64,000 nucleotides of DNA from JACQFZ01 sp045810625 (GTDB lineage: Bacteria > Pseudomonadota > Gammaproteobacteria > Acidiferrobacterales > Sulfurifustaceae), in NCBI GenBank assembly GCA_045810625.1, contig JBJMVQ010000047.1, positions 1 to 64,000 of the forward strand. Reading direction: 5' to 3'. This document shows, one piece after another, positions 41,926 through 50,666 of this stretch (position 1 is the first letter of the stretch; every line of letters starts with the position of its first letter). The notes under the pieces are model-generated. The model made no database searches. It saw only the letters and a program-made list of their open reading frames with translations, and was not told the DNA's origin. The position numbers were made by a program, and so were the translations under genes.

Positions 41926-43269
41926 TCACGCTTTCAACGGCACCGTATGTAGCTTACGACCGCTCTCCTTGATCTGGGTTTCCCATTCGAGTAGTGGACG
42001 CACTACTCCACCCATCCAGCCGGCCCAATCGCCGCGCGCCGTACCTTCCCCCATGTTGTCCGTGACATGGAAGGCGATCACTTGCTGCTCGTAGAATTGG
42101 CTCGTATCGGAGCTTCGCGACAACAGCGCGCAACTCACATAGAAGGTGCCGGCGGTAAGCAGATTGCCGGGTATCCACGCCGTGCTGATGTACCGCCCGG
42201 GCGTACGCGGGTGCTGCTGCCAACGCCGCTCGCCGTCGATCGTTCCGAACAGCAACAAACCTTCGTCGTTGTAGACGTAGAACTGCGACAGCAGAATGTG
42301 GCCGCTCACCTTTACGTCGTACTCCATCTGCAACCCGATCGGATCGCTGATGTCGACCGACTCGCTGACGCGGCCGGCCGAGTCGACCACACGCACGGCA
42401 CGCAGCTGCGCGACGTCGAGGCCCGGCGCCGTGGCCGGATCGTCCCACTCGCGCTCGGCGGCGATGCCGACGTCCGAGTTCATGTAGTGGCTGACGATGT
42501 CGTGCGGGGAGCCGTTCATGACCAGCCGACCTTCGTTGAGCAGCAATGCCCGCGTGCACAACATCCTCACCGCCGGCATGTTGTGCGACACGAACAAGAT
42601 CGTGCGCCCGCTCTTGCCGACATCGTGCATCTTGTTGATGCATTTCTTCTGAAACATCGCGTCACCGACCGCGAGCACTTCATCGACGATCAGTATTTCG
42701 GGCTCGAGGTGCGCGGCGACGGCGAACGCGAGGCGCACCGCCATGCCGCTTGAATAGCGCTTCACCGGGGTGTCGAGAAATTTCTCCATGCCGGCGAATT
42801 CGACGATCTCGTCGAACTTGCGGTCGACTTCCTTTTTCCGCATGCCGAGAATCGTCCCGTTCAGATAGATGTTCTCGCGCCCGGTCAGCTCCTGGTGAAA
42901 CCCGGTGCCGACTTCCAGCAGGCTCGACACGCGCCCGCGAATTTCGACGCGCCCGCGCGTGGGCGGCGTGATGCGCGTCAGAATCTTGAGCAATGTCGAC
43001 TTGCCGGCGCCGTTTCGTCCGACGATCCCGAGCACCTCTCCTTCTTTCACGCGAAAACCGACGTCACGCAACGCCCAGATCGTATCCTCGTTCGTTTCGT
43101 CGGTATCGCCGAAGCGGTAGAGCGAGCGAAATCTGCGGTAGTTGCGCAACGGGCTCAGCAGGAACGCGATCGCGGCACCGGACAGGCTGTCGTGCGCCTG
43201 CTCCTTCTCACCGATCCGGTAGAGCTTGCTGACGCCCTCGACGTCGATAACGGCATTCGCTTGCTTCAT
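41926..43269 (-). CDS. wzt: ABC transporter ATPase with Wzt-type C-terminal domain
   Basis: A 447-aa protein. The ATPase domain has Walker A GRNGAGKSTLLKIL (Lys90), signature KRYSSGMAVRLAFAVAA and Walker B ILIVDEVLAVGD. A C-terminal beta-sandwich follows from about residue 280. In ABC-exported O-antigens this extra domain recognises the modified non-reducing end of the chain. A GTG at 43284 directly after the wzm stop is an alternative start. The pair wzm-wzt would move undecaprenyl-linked polymer across the inner membrane. Confidence 0.92.
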   Translation of the reverse strand: MKQANAVIDVEGVSKLYRIGEKEQAHDSLSGAAIAFLLSPLRNYRRFRSLYRFGDTDETNEDTIWALRDVGFRVKEGEVLGIVGRNGAGKSTLLKILTRITPPTRGRVEIRGRVSSLLEVGTGFHQELTGRENIYLNGTILGMRKKEVDRKFDEIVEFAGMEKFLDTPVKRYSSGMAVRLAFAVAAHLEPEILIVDEVLAVGDAMFQKKCINKMHDVGKSGRTILFVSHNMPAVRMLCTRALLLNEGRLVMNGSPHDIVSHYMNSDVGIAAEREWDDPATAPGLDVAQLRAVRVVDSAGRVSESVDISDPIGLQMEYDVKVSGHILLSQFYVYNDEGLLLFGTIDGERRWQQHPRTPGRYISTAWIPGNLLTAGTFYVSCALLSRSSDTSQFYEQQVIAFHVTDNMGEGTARGDWAGWMGGVVRPLLEWETQIKESGRKLHTVPLKA

Positions 43270-43284
43270 CAGGGAACCATACAC

Positions 43285-44121
43285 TCAAACAACATCAGCA
43301 AACACGCGCTCCATTTTGTGGAAATACATGAGCCCACCGAAAAACATCAGTAGCGTCGTAACGATGCCGGCAAGGAGGTAAGGCCACGGCAATTGCGTGC
43401 CCAAGAGACAGGCACGGAATGCTTCGATGACGCCCACGAGCGGATTGAGTGAATACACCAACCGGTAACCGTGGCGCATCGGAGAGGCGGTGTACAGAAT
43501 CGGCGCGGTGTACAGCAACATTCGGATCGCGAACTGCATCGCAAACTTCACATCGCGAAACCGCACGGCGAGCGCCGACAACCACATTCCGACGCCGGCG
43601 GGAATCATCACCATCCAGACGATGACGAACGGGAGGAGCAGCAGCTGCCATGTCGCAGCGACCTGGTAGTGAACCAAGGCCACGGCGATCAGCAATAACG
43701 CGAAAACGAAATCGAGCAGCTTTGAAAACGTAGGCGTCAGCGGGTAGATGAGCCGCGGAAAGTAAACCTTTCCGAGCATGTGCTGCTCGGTAATGAGACT
43801 TTGACTCGATGCCACCATCGCATCCGACATGTACGTCCATGGAACGATCGCGACGGTCACGAACAGCACGTACGGAATGCCGTCGGTTTCGATGTTGGCC
43901 ACTCGGCCGAAAATGATCGTGAATATGACGATCTGGATGAGCGGGTTCAGAATCGCCCAGGAAAAGCCAAGAATCGTCTGGGCGTACAGGACTTTGATGT
44001 CGCGCCGGACGAGAAAATAAAAGAGATCGCGGTAGTGTCTCAGTTCCCGTAGAACCGGGAACTGCCATGCCGACCCGCCGCGAATGACGATGACCGGTTG
44101 CTCGACCTTTTGCGCGTCCAT
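43285..44121 (-). CDS. wzm: ABC-2 type polysaccharide export permease
   Basis: A 278-aa permease with six predicted membrane helices. It begins in a cytoplasmic stretch with REL-HYRDLFYFLVRRDIKVLYAQ, the typical Wzm amphipathic start, followed by GFSWAILNPLIQIVIFTIIF. The helix PFVIVWMVMIPAGVGMWLSAL and the LNPLVGVIEAFRACL region also match. It lies 15 bp from wzt and 6 bp from the SDR epimerase gene. Confidence 0.92.
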   Translation of the reverse strand: MDAQKVEQPVIVIRGGSAWQFPVLRELRHYRDLFYFLVRRDIKVLYAQTILGFSWAILNPLIQIVIFTIIFGRVANIETDGIPYVLFVTVAIVPWTYMSDAMVASSQSLITEQHMLGKVYFPRLIYPLTPTFSKLLDFVFALLLIAVALVHYQVAATWQLLLLPFVIVWMVMIPAGVGMWLSALAVRFRDVKFAMQFAIRMLLYTAPILYTASPMRHGYRLVYSLNPLVGVIEAFRACLLGTQLPWPYLLAGIVTTLLMFFGGLMYFHKMERVFADVV

Positions 44122-44127
44122 GCGATG

Positions 44128-45186
44128 CTAAGCCGCCGCCTGACGTACCCACTCGAAGCGCTCGTTCAGCTCGCCGAGCGCACGCAGCCGCGCAAGCACC
44201 CGCAGCCGTATGAAGCCGGAACTGCGAAACTCCGGATCGCGGAAGCCCATACCGGCGAGACCGTCCTTCAAGCCTTCGATCGCTTCGCTCAGATCGACTT
44301 GCGGCTGATGCCGTGGGGCGAGCCGACGAAACAGGTCGAAGCTGACGCGGTACGAGCGTTTGTCCGGCGGCGCATGCGGATTGATGGATATGCGCACGCC
44401 GGGCACCCCGCGCGCGACCGCCTCGGCAAGCTCGCGCACCTGGTAGTTCCATTCGTCGGCACCGACGTTCACGGCGAGGAACGCGCCGCCTTGCCCGACG
44501 TCGCGCCCGATCGCCCACTCGATCGCGCGCGCCATATCCTGAACGTGAATGAGCGGTCGCCACGGCGTGCCGTCGCTCAATATGCTGACCTCCTTCGACG
44601 CCATCGCGCCCGCGACGAAGTCGTTCAGCACCAGATCGAGCCGAAGCCGCGCGCTCATGCCGCAGGCGGTGGCGAACCGCAGCGCCGTTACCACGAATCC
44701 ATCACCGGCGATCTCGCGCAGCGCTCCCTCGGTGCCCACCTTGGAGCGCGCGTACGCCGTGAGCGGATTGAGCGGATCGTGTTCGACCCGAGGCCGGCTC
44801 TCCGCCGCACCGTACATGCTGCAGCTCGACGCGAAGACGAAACGACGCACGCCCGCGCGTTTCGCGAGCTGCGCGAGGCGCACGCTCGCGGCCTGGTTGA
44901 CCTCCGCGGTCAGTGCTTCGAAGGCGTTACCCATCGGGTCGTTGGAGATCGCCGCGAGATGCACGATCGCATCGACGCCTTCCAGCAGCTCGGGGCCGAT
45001 GGTGCGCACGTCACCGATGATCTGCGCATCGAGCCGTCGCTCGGGAAACGCCGCGACGCCGCTCAGGCAATGCGCGAAGTAACCCATATCGAAGCCCACG
45101 AGCCGCGCGTCCGGATATTCGCGGCGTAGCCGCTCGACCACCGTCGGACCGACGTACCCCATGTTCCCGGTGATCAGTATCTTCAC
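44128..45186 (-). CDS. NAD-dependent nucleotide-sugar epimerase/dehydratase (extended SDR)
   Basis: A 352-aa extended SDR: ILITGNMGYVGPTVVE (cofactor loop), VHLAAISNDPMG, catalytic SSCSMYG and YARSK. It resembles epimerase/4-ketoreductase-like SDRs encoded next to RfbF and does not carry the usual CDP-glucose 4,6-dehydratase start. It is the best candidate for the missing dehydratase, or for a final 4-ketoreductase. The start is fixed by AAGGAGG five bases before GTG 45186. It overlaps the LhgO-like gene as GTGA. Confidence 0.86.
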   Translation of the reverse strand: MKILITGNMGYVGPTVVERLRREYPDARLVGFDMGYFAHCLSGVAAFPERRLDAQIIGDVRTIGPELLEGVDAIVHLAAISNDPMGNAFEALTAEVNQAASVRLAQLAKRAGVRRFVFASSCSMYGAAESRPRVEHDPLNPLTAYARSKVGTEGALREIAGDGFVVTALRFATACGMSARLRLDLVLNDFVAGAMASKEVSILSDGTPWRPLIHVQDMARAIEWAIGRDVGQGGAFLAVNVGADEWNYQVRELAEAVARGVPGVRISINPHAPPDKRSYRVSFDLFRRLAPRHQPQVDLSEAIEGLKDGLAGMGFRDPEFRSSGFIRLRVLARLRALGELNERFEWVRQAAA

Positions 45187-46400
45187 GCCGCCTCCTTTCG
45201 ATTGATGCGCTGCTCGATACCGTCCACGACATATCGCGCGAACGGCAAACTGCACGTGAACGCCGGCGAAACCGCGTTCAGCACGTGTGTCGAACGCTCA
45301 TCGCCCTCCACCACGAAATCCATCTCGAGCCGCCTTTCTTTGATGTCGAGGAGCTGAGCGCGGATACCGGGTTTGCCCCAGCGCCGATAGCGCTCGGGAT
45401 TCAGGTCCCGCACGAGCGGCGACGCGAGCCGCGCCATGCGCTTGCGCGAATACTTCTGCAGCTCGTGGACAGCGAGACCGAGGAAACCGAAGCGCGAGAA
45501 CGCAAGCAGTCCGAGCTGCCGATACGCGATGTCGACCAGCTCGCCGATGCGCAGATTGTCGAAGCCACGGTACTGCTCGCGCCAGAACGCCGGAATCGCC
45601 GTCGGCCCGAGCTTGACGTGTCCGTCGATCGTCACGGTAACGTGAACGCCGAGGAACGGGTGCCGCAGATTCGGCACCGGGTAGATGTGCGTTCGGATCG
45701 CGCCGGGCGGCTCATCGGAGTAGAGGTAGAGCCCCTTGAACGGCAGAATGCGATAGCGCTGCGAAAAACCGAAGTCGCGCGCGACCCGATCGGCGTAGAG
45801 TCCCGCCGTGTTCACGACGTGACCCGCGACGAAGGTTCCGTCGTTCGTGATCACGCGCGCGCGGTCGCGAGCGCGATACGCCACGCCGCACTCCACCCGC
45901 ACGCCTTCGCGGCGCGCGTCCGCCTCCAACGCGCGTACGACCGCGAGCGGATCGACCGAGGATGTCGTCGGCGAGAAGAGCGCGCGTTCGCACGTACGCA
46001 CCCGCGGCTCGATGGCGCGCGCTTCGGCTTCATCGATCGCGACCAGTGGCACGCCGTTGCGCTCGGCACGCGCGAGCAATTCATCGAGCCCCGCATGCTC
46101 CGATCCGTCGCGTGCCACCACGAGCTTGCCGCACTTACGCAGCCGAATACCGTTCGCTTCGCAGTAGGCGGTCAATTCGCGATTACCGTCGCGCGTGAAG
46201 CGCGCCTTGAGGCTGTCGGCGCTGTAATAGAATCCCGCGTGCAGCACGCCGCTGTTGCGCCCGCTCGCATGCTCGCCGCACGACGACTCTTTCTCGATCA
46301 ACGTAACGGACGCCGCGAAGCGGCGCCGCAGTTCGCGCGCAATACTCAATCCCACCACCCCCCCGCCGACGACGAGGAAATCGGGATTGCGGCCGGTCAT
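45183..46400 (-). CDS. LhgO-like FAD-dependent oxidoreductase
   Basis: A 405-aa flavoprotein of the DAO family: FAD-binding FLVVGGGVVGLSIARE, SGRNSGVLHAGFYY, and the LhgO/L-2-hydroxyglutarate-dehydrogenase signature FKGLYLYS ... HPFLGVHVTVTIDG. The gene lies between rfbF (ATGA overlap) and an SDR (GTGA overlap). This places it in sugar-nucleotide chemistry rather than in 2-hydroxyglutarate disposal. Oxidation of a 2-hydroxy-acid or sugar-acid donor precursor is a guess. ATG 46400 chosen. A TTG 15 bp upstream is open. Confidence 0.83.
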   Translation of the reverse strand: MTGRNPDFLVVGGGVVGLSIARELRRRFAASVTLIEKESSCGEHASGRNSGVLHAGFYYSADSLKARFTRDGNRELTAYCEANGIRLRKCGKLVVARDGSEHAGLDELLARAERNGVPLVAIDEAEARAIEPRVRTCERALFSPTTSSVDPLAVVRALEADARREGVRVECGVAYRARDRARVITNDGTFVAGHVVNTAGLYADRVARDFGFSQRYRILPFKGLYLYSDEPPGAIRTHIYPVPNLRHPFLGVHVTVTIDGHVKLGPTAIPAFWREQYRGFDNLRIGELVDIAYRQLGLLAFSRFGFLGLAVHELQKYSRKRMARLASPLVRDLNPERYRRWGKPGIRAQLLDIKERRLEMDFVVEGDERSTHVLNAVSPAFTCSLPFARYVVDGIEQRINRKEAA

Positions 46401-47173
46401 TGCCAGGTCTTCCAAGGAGGATTCTCGCTCTGCCAGAGGGTCTCGAGCACCATTTTATCGCGGAGCGTGTCCATCGGCTGCCAAAATCCGTGATGCCGGT
46501 ACGCCGAGAGCTGGCGGTCGCGCGCGAGCCGTTCGAGCGGCGTCCGTTCCCACACGGTGCCGTCGTCGTCGATGTAGTTCATGACGCCGGGCTCCAGCAC
46601 GAAGAACCCGCTGTTCACCCACGCACCGTCGCCGTCGGGCTTTTCATGGAACGACTCGATGCGGTTCTGCCCCATCGCCAGCGTGAACGCTCCGAAGCGC
46701 CCGGGCGGCTGCGCAGCCGTCAATGTCGCGAGCGTGTTTTGCTCTTTGTGGAAGCGCACGAGTTTGCGTACGTCGATGTCGCTGACGCCGTCGCCGTACG
46801 TCATGCAGAAAGTCTCGTCGCCGATGTATTCGCGCACGCGCTTCAGGCGTCCGCCGGTCATTGTTTGCAGGCCCGTATCGACGAGCGTCACGCGCCACGG
46901 CTCCGCACGATTGTCGTGCACGCGCATCTCGTTTCGCTGCATGTCGAACGTGACGTTCGATGCATGCAGGTAATAGCGCGCGAAATAATCCTTGATGACC
47001 TCGCCCTTGTACCCGAGGCAGACGATAAAGTCGTTGATGCCGTGGCTGGAATAGATCTTCAGGATGTGCCACAGCATCGGACGCCCGCCGATCTCGACCA
47101 TCGGCTTCGGCTTGACGCCGCTCTCCTCGCTAATGCGCGTGCCGAATCCCCCCGCCAGTATCACCGCTTTCAT
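46397..47173 (-). CDS. rfbF: glucose-1-phosphate cytidylyltransferase
   Basis: A 258-aa nucleotidyltransferase with the N-terminal AVILAGGFGTRISEE, KPKPMVEIGGRPMLWHI and the RfbF-specific run YGDGVSDIDVRKLV. ESFHEKP and WVNSGFFVLEP complete the active site. It makes CDP-glucose from CTP and glucose-1-phosphate, the entry to CDP-deoxy and branched sugars. The usual partner RfbG (CDP-glucose 4,6-dehydratase) was not recognised in the window. Confidence 0.93.
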   Translation of the reverse strand: MKAVILAGGFGTRISEESGVKPKPMVEIGGRPMLWHILKIYSSHGINDFIVCLGYKGEVIKDYFARYYLHASNVTFDMQRNEMRVHDNRAEPWRVTLVDTGLQTMTGGRLKRVREYIGDETFCMTYGDGVSDIDVRKLVRFHKEQNTLATLTAAQPPGRFGAFTLAMGQNRIESFHEKPDGDGAWVNSGFFVLEPGVMNYIDDDGTVWERTPLERLARDRQLSAYRHHGFWQPMDTLRDKMVLETLWQSENPPWKTWQ

Positions 47174-47211
47174 GGTACCCGTTCCGTGTCCTCAGCGTCG
47201 CGCCGCGACCG

Positions 47212-48123
47212 TCACGTCCGCGGCGGCGCCTCGACGTTGTAGCTCTCCTTCTTCGCGCCGAACATCTCCGCGAGCCCGCTGATCTCGTTGCGGCCGCGAT
47301 CGTCGCGCACCGGAAAGATCCCCCCGCGCGCCTTGTCGCGTACGACGTCGCAGACCGTGCTCACGTCGATCCGCCGTTTCTGCTCGGCAAAGCCATAGAC
47401 GAGCGCGGTGTCGCACAATACGTTGATGAGACGGGGAACGCCGCCGCTGTAGTAATAAACCGCAGCGCACGCCTTGGTTTCGAAAAGCGCTGCGTCGCCG
47501 CCGGCGAGCTTGAGCCGGTGCCGGATGTAATTCCACGTCTCTTCGAGATTGAGCGGCTTCAGGCTGTAGTCGACGGCGACGCGCTGTGCGAACTGTTGCA
47601 GCTCTGGTCGCCGCAGCGTCTCGCGTAACCCCGCTTGGCCGACGAGGATGAGCTGCAGGACCTGATCTTTGTCGGCGTTGATGTTCGACAGCATCCGCAG
47701 CTCCTCGAGCGCCTCCGGGCTCAAGTTCTGCGCTTCGTCGATAATCAGCACGGTGCGCCGGCCTTGGCTGTATTCCTTCACGATGAAGTCGGCGAGGGTC
47801 TGATACAGTTCGATCCGCTTCTTGTCGCGGTGCTCGAGCCCGAACGCCAGCAGCACCCACTGCATCAGCTCGCCGAAGTTTCTGTGCGTGTTCGAAACCA
47901 CGCCGATCGCCACGTCTTCGCCCACTTCGTTCAACACCTGCCGGATGAGCGTCGTCTTACCGGAACCGATTTCGCCGGTGACGACGGTGAAGCCGGCCTG
48001 ATTCATGATGCCGTATTGCAACATGGTGAGCGCCAACCGGTGTTTTTCGCTCAAAAAGAGAAACGCCGGATCTGGCAGCAGCGAGAATGGCTTCTCGTTA
48101 AAACCGTAGAACGACTCGTACAT
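47212..48123 (-). CDS. ExeA/GspA-like AAA ATPase of polysaccharide export loci
   Basis: A 303-aa ATPase beginning YESFYGFNEKPFSLLPDP, the hallmark of the ExeA-like family. It has Walker A GEIGSGKTTL (Lys56), Walker B VLIIDEAQNLS and arginine-containing FAQRVAVDYSLKPL. A subfamily of these ATPases accompanies exosortase (PEP-CTERM)-type exopolysaccharide operons, next to Wzc and BY-kinase genes, as here. The role is unproven. No peptidoglycan-binding domain is fused. It lies 16 bp after the kinase gene. Confidence 0.87.
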   Translation of the reverse strand: MYESFYGFNEKPFSLLPDPAFLFLSEKHRLALTMLQYGIMNQAGFTVVTGEIGSGKTTLIRQVLNEVGEDVAIGVVSNTHRNFGELMQWVLLAFGLEHRDKKRIELYQTLADFIVKEYSQGRRTVLIIDEAQNLSPEALEELRMLSNINADKDQVLQLILVGQAGLRETLRRPELQQFAQRVAVDYSLKPLNLEETWNYIRHRLKLAGGDAALFETKACAAVYYYSGGVPRLINVLCDTALVYGFAEQKRRIDVSTVCDVVRDKARGGIFPVRDDRGRNEISGLAEMFGAKKESYNVEAPPRT

Positions 48124-48139
48124 GTCCGTCCGTGGCCCG

Positions 48140-48916
48140 CTATTCCGGGTGCTTGTTGAGTACGGTACCGATCAAATTGTGATTGGCCGCCTGCAGCAGC
48201 TCCGCCGCGCGTGCGGCGTCGTCGCGCAGCGTTTCGCCTTCCTCGATCACGAGGAGCGCCGCATCGAGGTAGGGAGCGAAAGCCAATACGTCGTCGGTGG
48301 TGAGCACGGGCGGGAGGTCAAACACGACCAGCCGTGAGGGATAGCGCCGCTTCACATCCTGCACCAAGCGGAGCATGACCGGGGACGAGAGCATTTCGGA
48401 AGAATTCGCAAGAGGCGCCCCGCCCGGCAGCACGACCAGACGGCGAATTTCGGGATTTACCAAAATCTGTTCGATCGGCGTGGCCTCGATGAGGTGATCG
48501 CGCAATCCGCGCTCGACGTCGAAACCGAAGTAGGTGTGCACGCTCGGCTGACGCAGATCCGCATCGACGAGCAGCACCGTTTGATTCGCTTCCAGCGCGA
48601 GACTGATGCTCAGGTTGATCGCAGTGAGCGTCTTGCCTTCGCGCGGGCCCGGGCTCGTCACGCCAAGCGTGCGCCAGCCCTGGCCGCGCATGCGCTGCGA
48701 CACCTGCGTTCGCAAAACTTTATACGCGCTGGCATAGCCGTCGATCACGTCGGCAGTGATGATGCGATTCTGCCGCAACCATCCCGGATAGAGACTCACT
48801 TTGCGCGTCTGCGTGTAAGTGATCTCCGCCGGAACGAGCGCGCGCTTCTGCAGGCTCACCCCGACCGTCTGACGATCCTGTCGAACCTTCTGCAGCGCTT
48901 TGGTTATTGGATCCAT
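48140..48916 (-). CDS. CpsD/EpsG-like BY-kinase family ATPase
   Basis: A 258-aa P-loop protein with Walker A TSPGPREGKTLTA (Lys95), Walker A' VLLVDADLRQPSVH and Walker B-like LVVFDLPPVLTTDD. Bacterial tyrosine kinases of this family regulate Wzc oligomers through a C-terminal Tyr cluster. Here the C-terminus (HNLIGTVLNKHPE) has no Tyr, so autophosphorylation in the usual way is unlikely. Residues 1-75 form a regulatory leader that may contact the Wzc-like protein. It follows the wzc-like gene by 132 bp containing a hairpin. Confidence 0.87.
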   Translation of the reverse strand: MDPITKALQKVRQDRQTVGVSLQKRALVPAEITYTQTRKVSLYPGWLRQNRIITADVIDGYASAYKVLRTQVSQRMRGQGWRTLGVTSPGPREGKTLTAINLSISLALEANQTVLLVDADLRQPSVHTYFGFDVERGLRDHLIEATPIEQILVNPEIRRLVVLPGGAPLANSSEMLSSPVMLRLVQDVKRRYPSRLVVFDLPPVLTTDDVLAFAPYLDAALLVIEEGETLRDDAARAAELLQAANHNLIGTVLNKHPE

Positions 48917-49022
48917 TCTTCGCTGTGCTCCCCTGCTCGTGTTGCTTCCCGCGTTCGAGCCGGCGAAACGCTAACATCCGATTCGATCCGGCCCCATCCG
49001 GGTAATTGCGTATCCGTAACAC

Positions 49023-49042
49023 GTGTTGCCGTCTGGCAACAC
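49023..49042 (-). terminator. hairpin between the Wzc-like and kinase genes
   Basis: GTGTTGCC and GGCAACAC form a perfect 8-bp stem with a 4-nt loop, 6 bp past the Wzc-like stop. No U-tract follows. It could attenuate transcription or stabilise the upstream mRNA, setting the ratio of chain-length protein to kinase. Confidence 0.5.
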
Positions 49043-49048
49043 GGAGGG

Positions 49049-50635
49049 TCACGTAGTACGCGCCGGCGGATCGATGCCGTTCGGGATATAAGGAATCACT
49101 GCGAGCGGCGGCGCGCGCAACACGGCGGCGACGCTGCGCGCTCCGCGGATCGTGCGATCCATGTACTCCGCGAGACTCGCGTAGCCGACGCCGCTGCCGA
49201 TCCCGAGCACGAGGCCGAGGAGTATGAACGCACGCCGATTCGGACGCTCCGGCTGATCCGGCAGATCCGCCGCTTCGAGAATCGAGTAACGTTCGCCCTT
49301 CTGCTCCTTCTCGAGCTCGACCGCGAGCTGTGCACCCATCAGATTCTGTTTGATCTCGCGATACTTCTTCGTCGCCGATTCGTACTCACGCTGCATCGCC
49401 AGACCTTCCTGTTCCACGCGCGGCGTTTGGTTGAGACGCGCCTCGTAGTCCGCGATGCGCTGCTTCGCGCGCTCGCGCTGCTCGTGCATCGCTTTCAGAT
49501 TCAGCTCGACCGTATCGAGCTGCGTTTGCAGCGTGACGTATGCCGGATTGTCCGGCTTGATCGTAAAACCGCCGGCCGCGCGCGGCGCGTTCTTGAGCTT
49601 CGTCTCGAGCGTCGCAACCGTCTGTTTCAGTTTCGCCACATCCGGGTGGTTGTCCGAGTACTTCTGCTTCGCGGCCGCGAGCTCCGCCTTCGCTCGCTTG
49701 TAATCGAGCTCGAGCGCGCCGCGATCGTCGGAGATCCCCGTCTCCTTCTTGAGCGTATCCACCTCGCGCTTCAAGCGCACCACATCGGGATGATCGGCCG
49801 AATAGCGCGCCGACGCCTCGAGATATTCGGTCTGCACCTGGCGCAGCCGGCCGCCCGGGCTGTTGCCGGTGTGCGGCTCGACCAATGCGAGCTGCGACTG
49901 CAACTCGAGCCGGCGCTGCTCGAGCGTGTAGATCTGCCGCTCCGCTTCTTCCAGCTCGCGCTGGCTGCGCTCGAGCATCTGCATATTGAGGTTCGCGACC
50001 TCCGGCAGACGACCCTGGTTTTTCGTTTTGTACGCCGCAAGCTTCGATTCGAGCTCGGCAATGTGCTGCCGCAACCGTCCTTCCTCCTCGACGAGAAAGC
50101 CGGACGTCTGCTGAGCCTTGGCGGTGCGAAGGCGGCGGTTCTCCTCGATGAAGAGGTCCGCGAGATTCTGCGCGACTTTCTGCGCGAGCTCCGCCGAGCG
50201 CGCGTCGTAAGAGACATTGAGGGCGACGGTCGCCATACTCTGCGCGCCGCTGCGCGGATCCGTCACGCTGGCACTGACCGGCTCGATCTTGATGTTTTCC
50301 CGCATCCGGCCCGCCACCTGTCGCGGATCGGACGCCGCCGGTGTGCGCCCGTACAGATCGGCTTTTTGCGCCACCTTCGCCAGGTTCTCCGGCGTCAGCA
50401 CGCGCGTCTCGATGACGCGAATGCGTTGGCTGATGTATCCGGTAACCGTCGATGGCACCATGTCCGACGCGATCTCCTGCTCGATGAGGAGCTTCGCGGT
50501 AGAGCGATAAACCGGGGGCAGCACGAACGCGAGCAGCACTGCTCCTGCAAACACCGCCGCGGCGACGCGGATGATCTGTTTGCGTCGCCGCCGCAATATG
50601 GCGAGATAGTCGCTGAGATGCGTGGTTCCTTCCAT
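49049..50635 (-). CDS. Wzc-like chain-length determinant (EpsF/GNVR type, no kinase domain)
   Basis: A 528-aa inner-membrane protein. The N-terminal Wzz domain has a first helix VAAAVFAGAVLLAFVLPPVY after a short cytoplasmic arm (DYLAILRRRRKQI). A long coiled-coil periplasmic region of about 330 residues follows. The GNVR-like PRVEQEGLAMQREYE and a second helix (AFILLGLVLGIGSGVGYAS) come next, ending in a short tail that has no ATPase. The matching cytoplasmic ATPase is the separate gene at 48140-48916. It sets polymer length and couples polymerisation to export. Confidence 0.9.
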   Translation of the reverse strand: MEGTTHLSDYLAILRRRRKQIIRVAAAVFAGAVLLAFVLPPVYRSTAKLLIEQEIASDMVPSTVTGYISQRIRVIETRVLTPENLAKVAQKADLYGRTPAASDPRQVAGRMRENIKIEPVSASVTDPRSGAQSMATVALNVSYDARSAELAQKVAQNLADLFIEENRRLRTAKAQQTSGFLVEEEGRLRQHIAELESKLAAYKTKNQGRLPEVANLNMQMLERSQRELEEAERQIYTLEQRRLELQSQLALVEPHTGNSPGGRLRQVQTEYLEASARYSADHPDVVRLKREVDTLKKETGISDDRGALELDYKRAKAELAAAKQKYSDNHPDVAKLKQTVATLETKLKNAPRAAGGFTIKPDNPAYVTLQTQLDTVELNLKAMHEQRERAKQRIADYEARLNQTPRVEQEGLAMQREYESATKKYREIKQNLMGAQLAVELEKEQKGERYSILEAADLPDQPERPNRRAFILLGLVLGIGSGVGYASLAEYMDRTIRGARSVAAVLRAPPLAVIPYIPNGIDPPARTT

Positions 50636-50666
50636 AACGCTCTCTCTCCTGAAATCGAATCGACGA

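Noticed and set aside
44128..45186. Assigning the SDR as RfbG (CDP-glucose 4,6-dehydratase)
   Set aside because: The usual RfbG start (GHTGFKGSWL-type cofactor loop) is absent. It reads GNMGYVGPTV, so only a general epimerase/dehydratase call is made.
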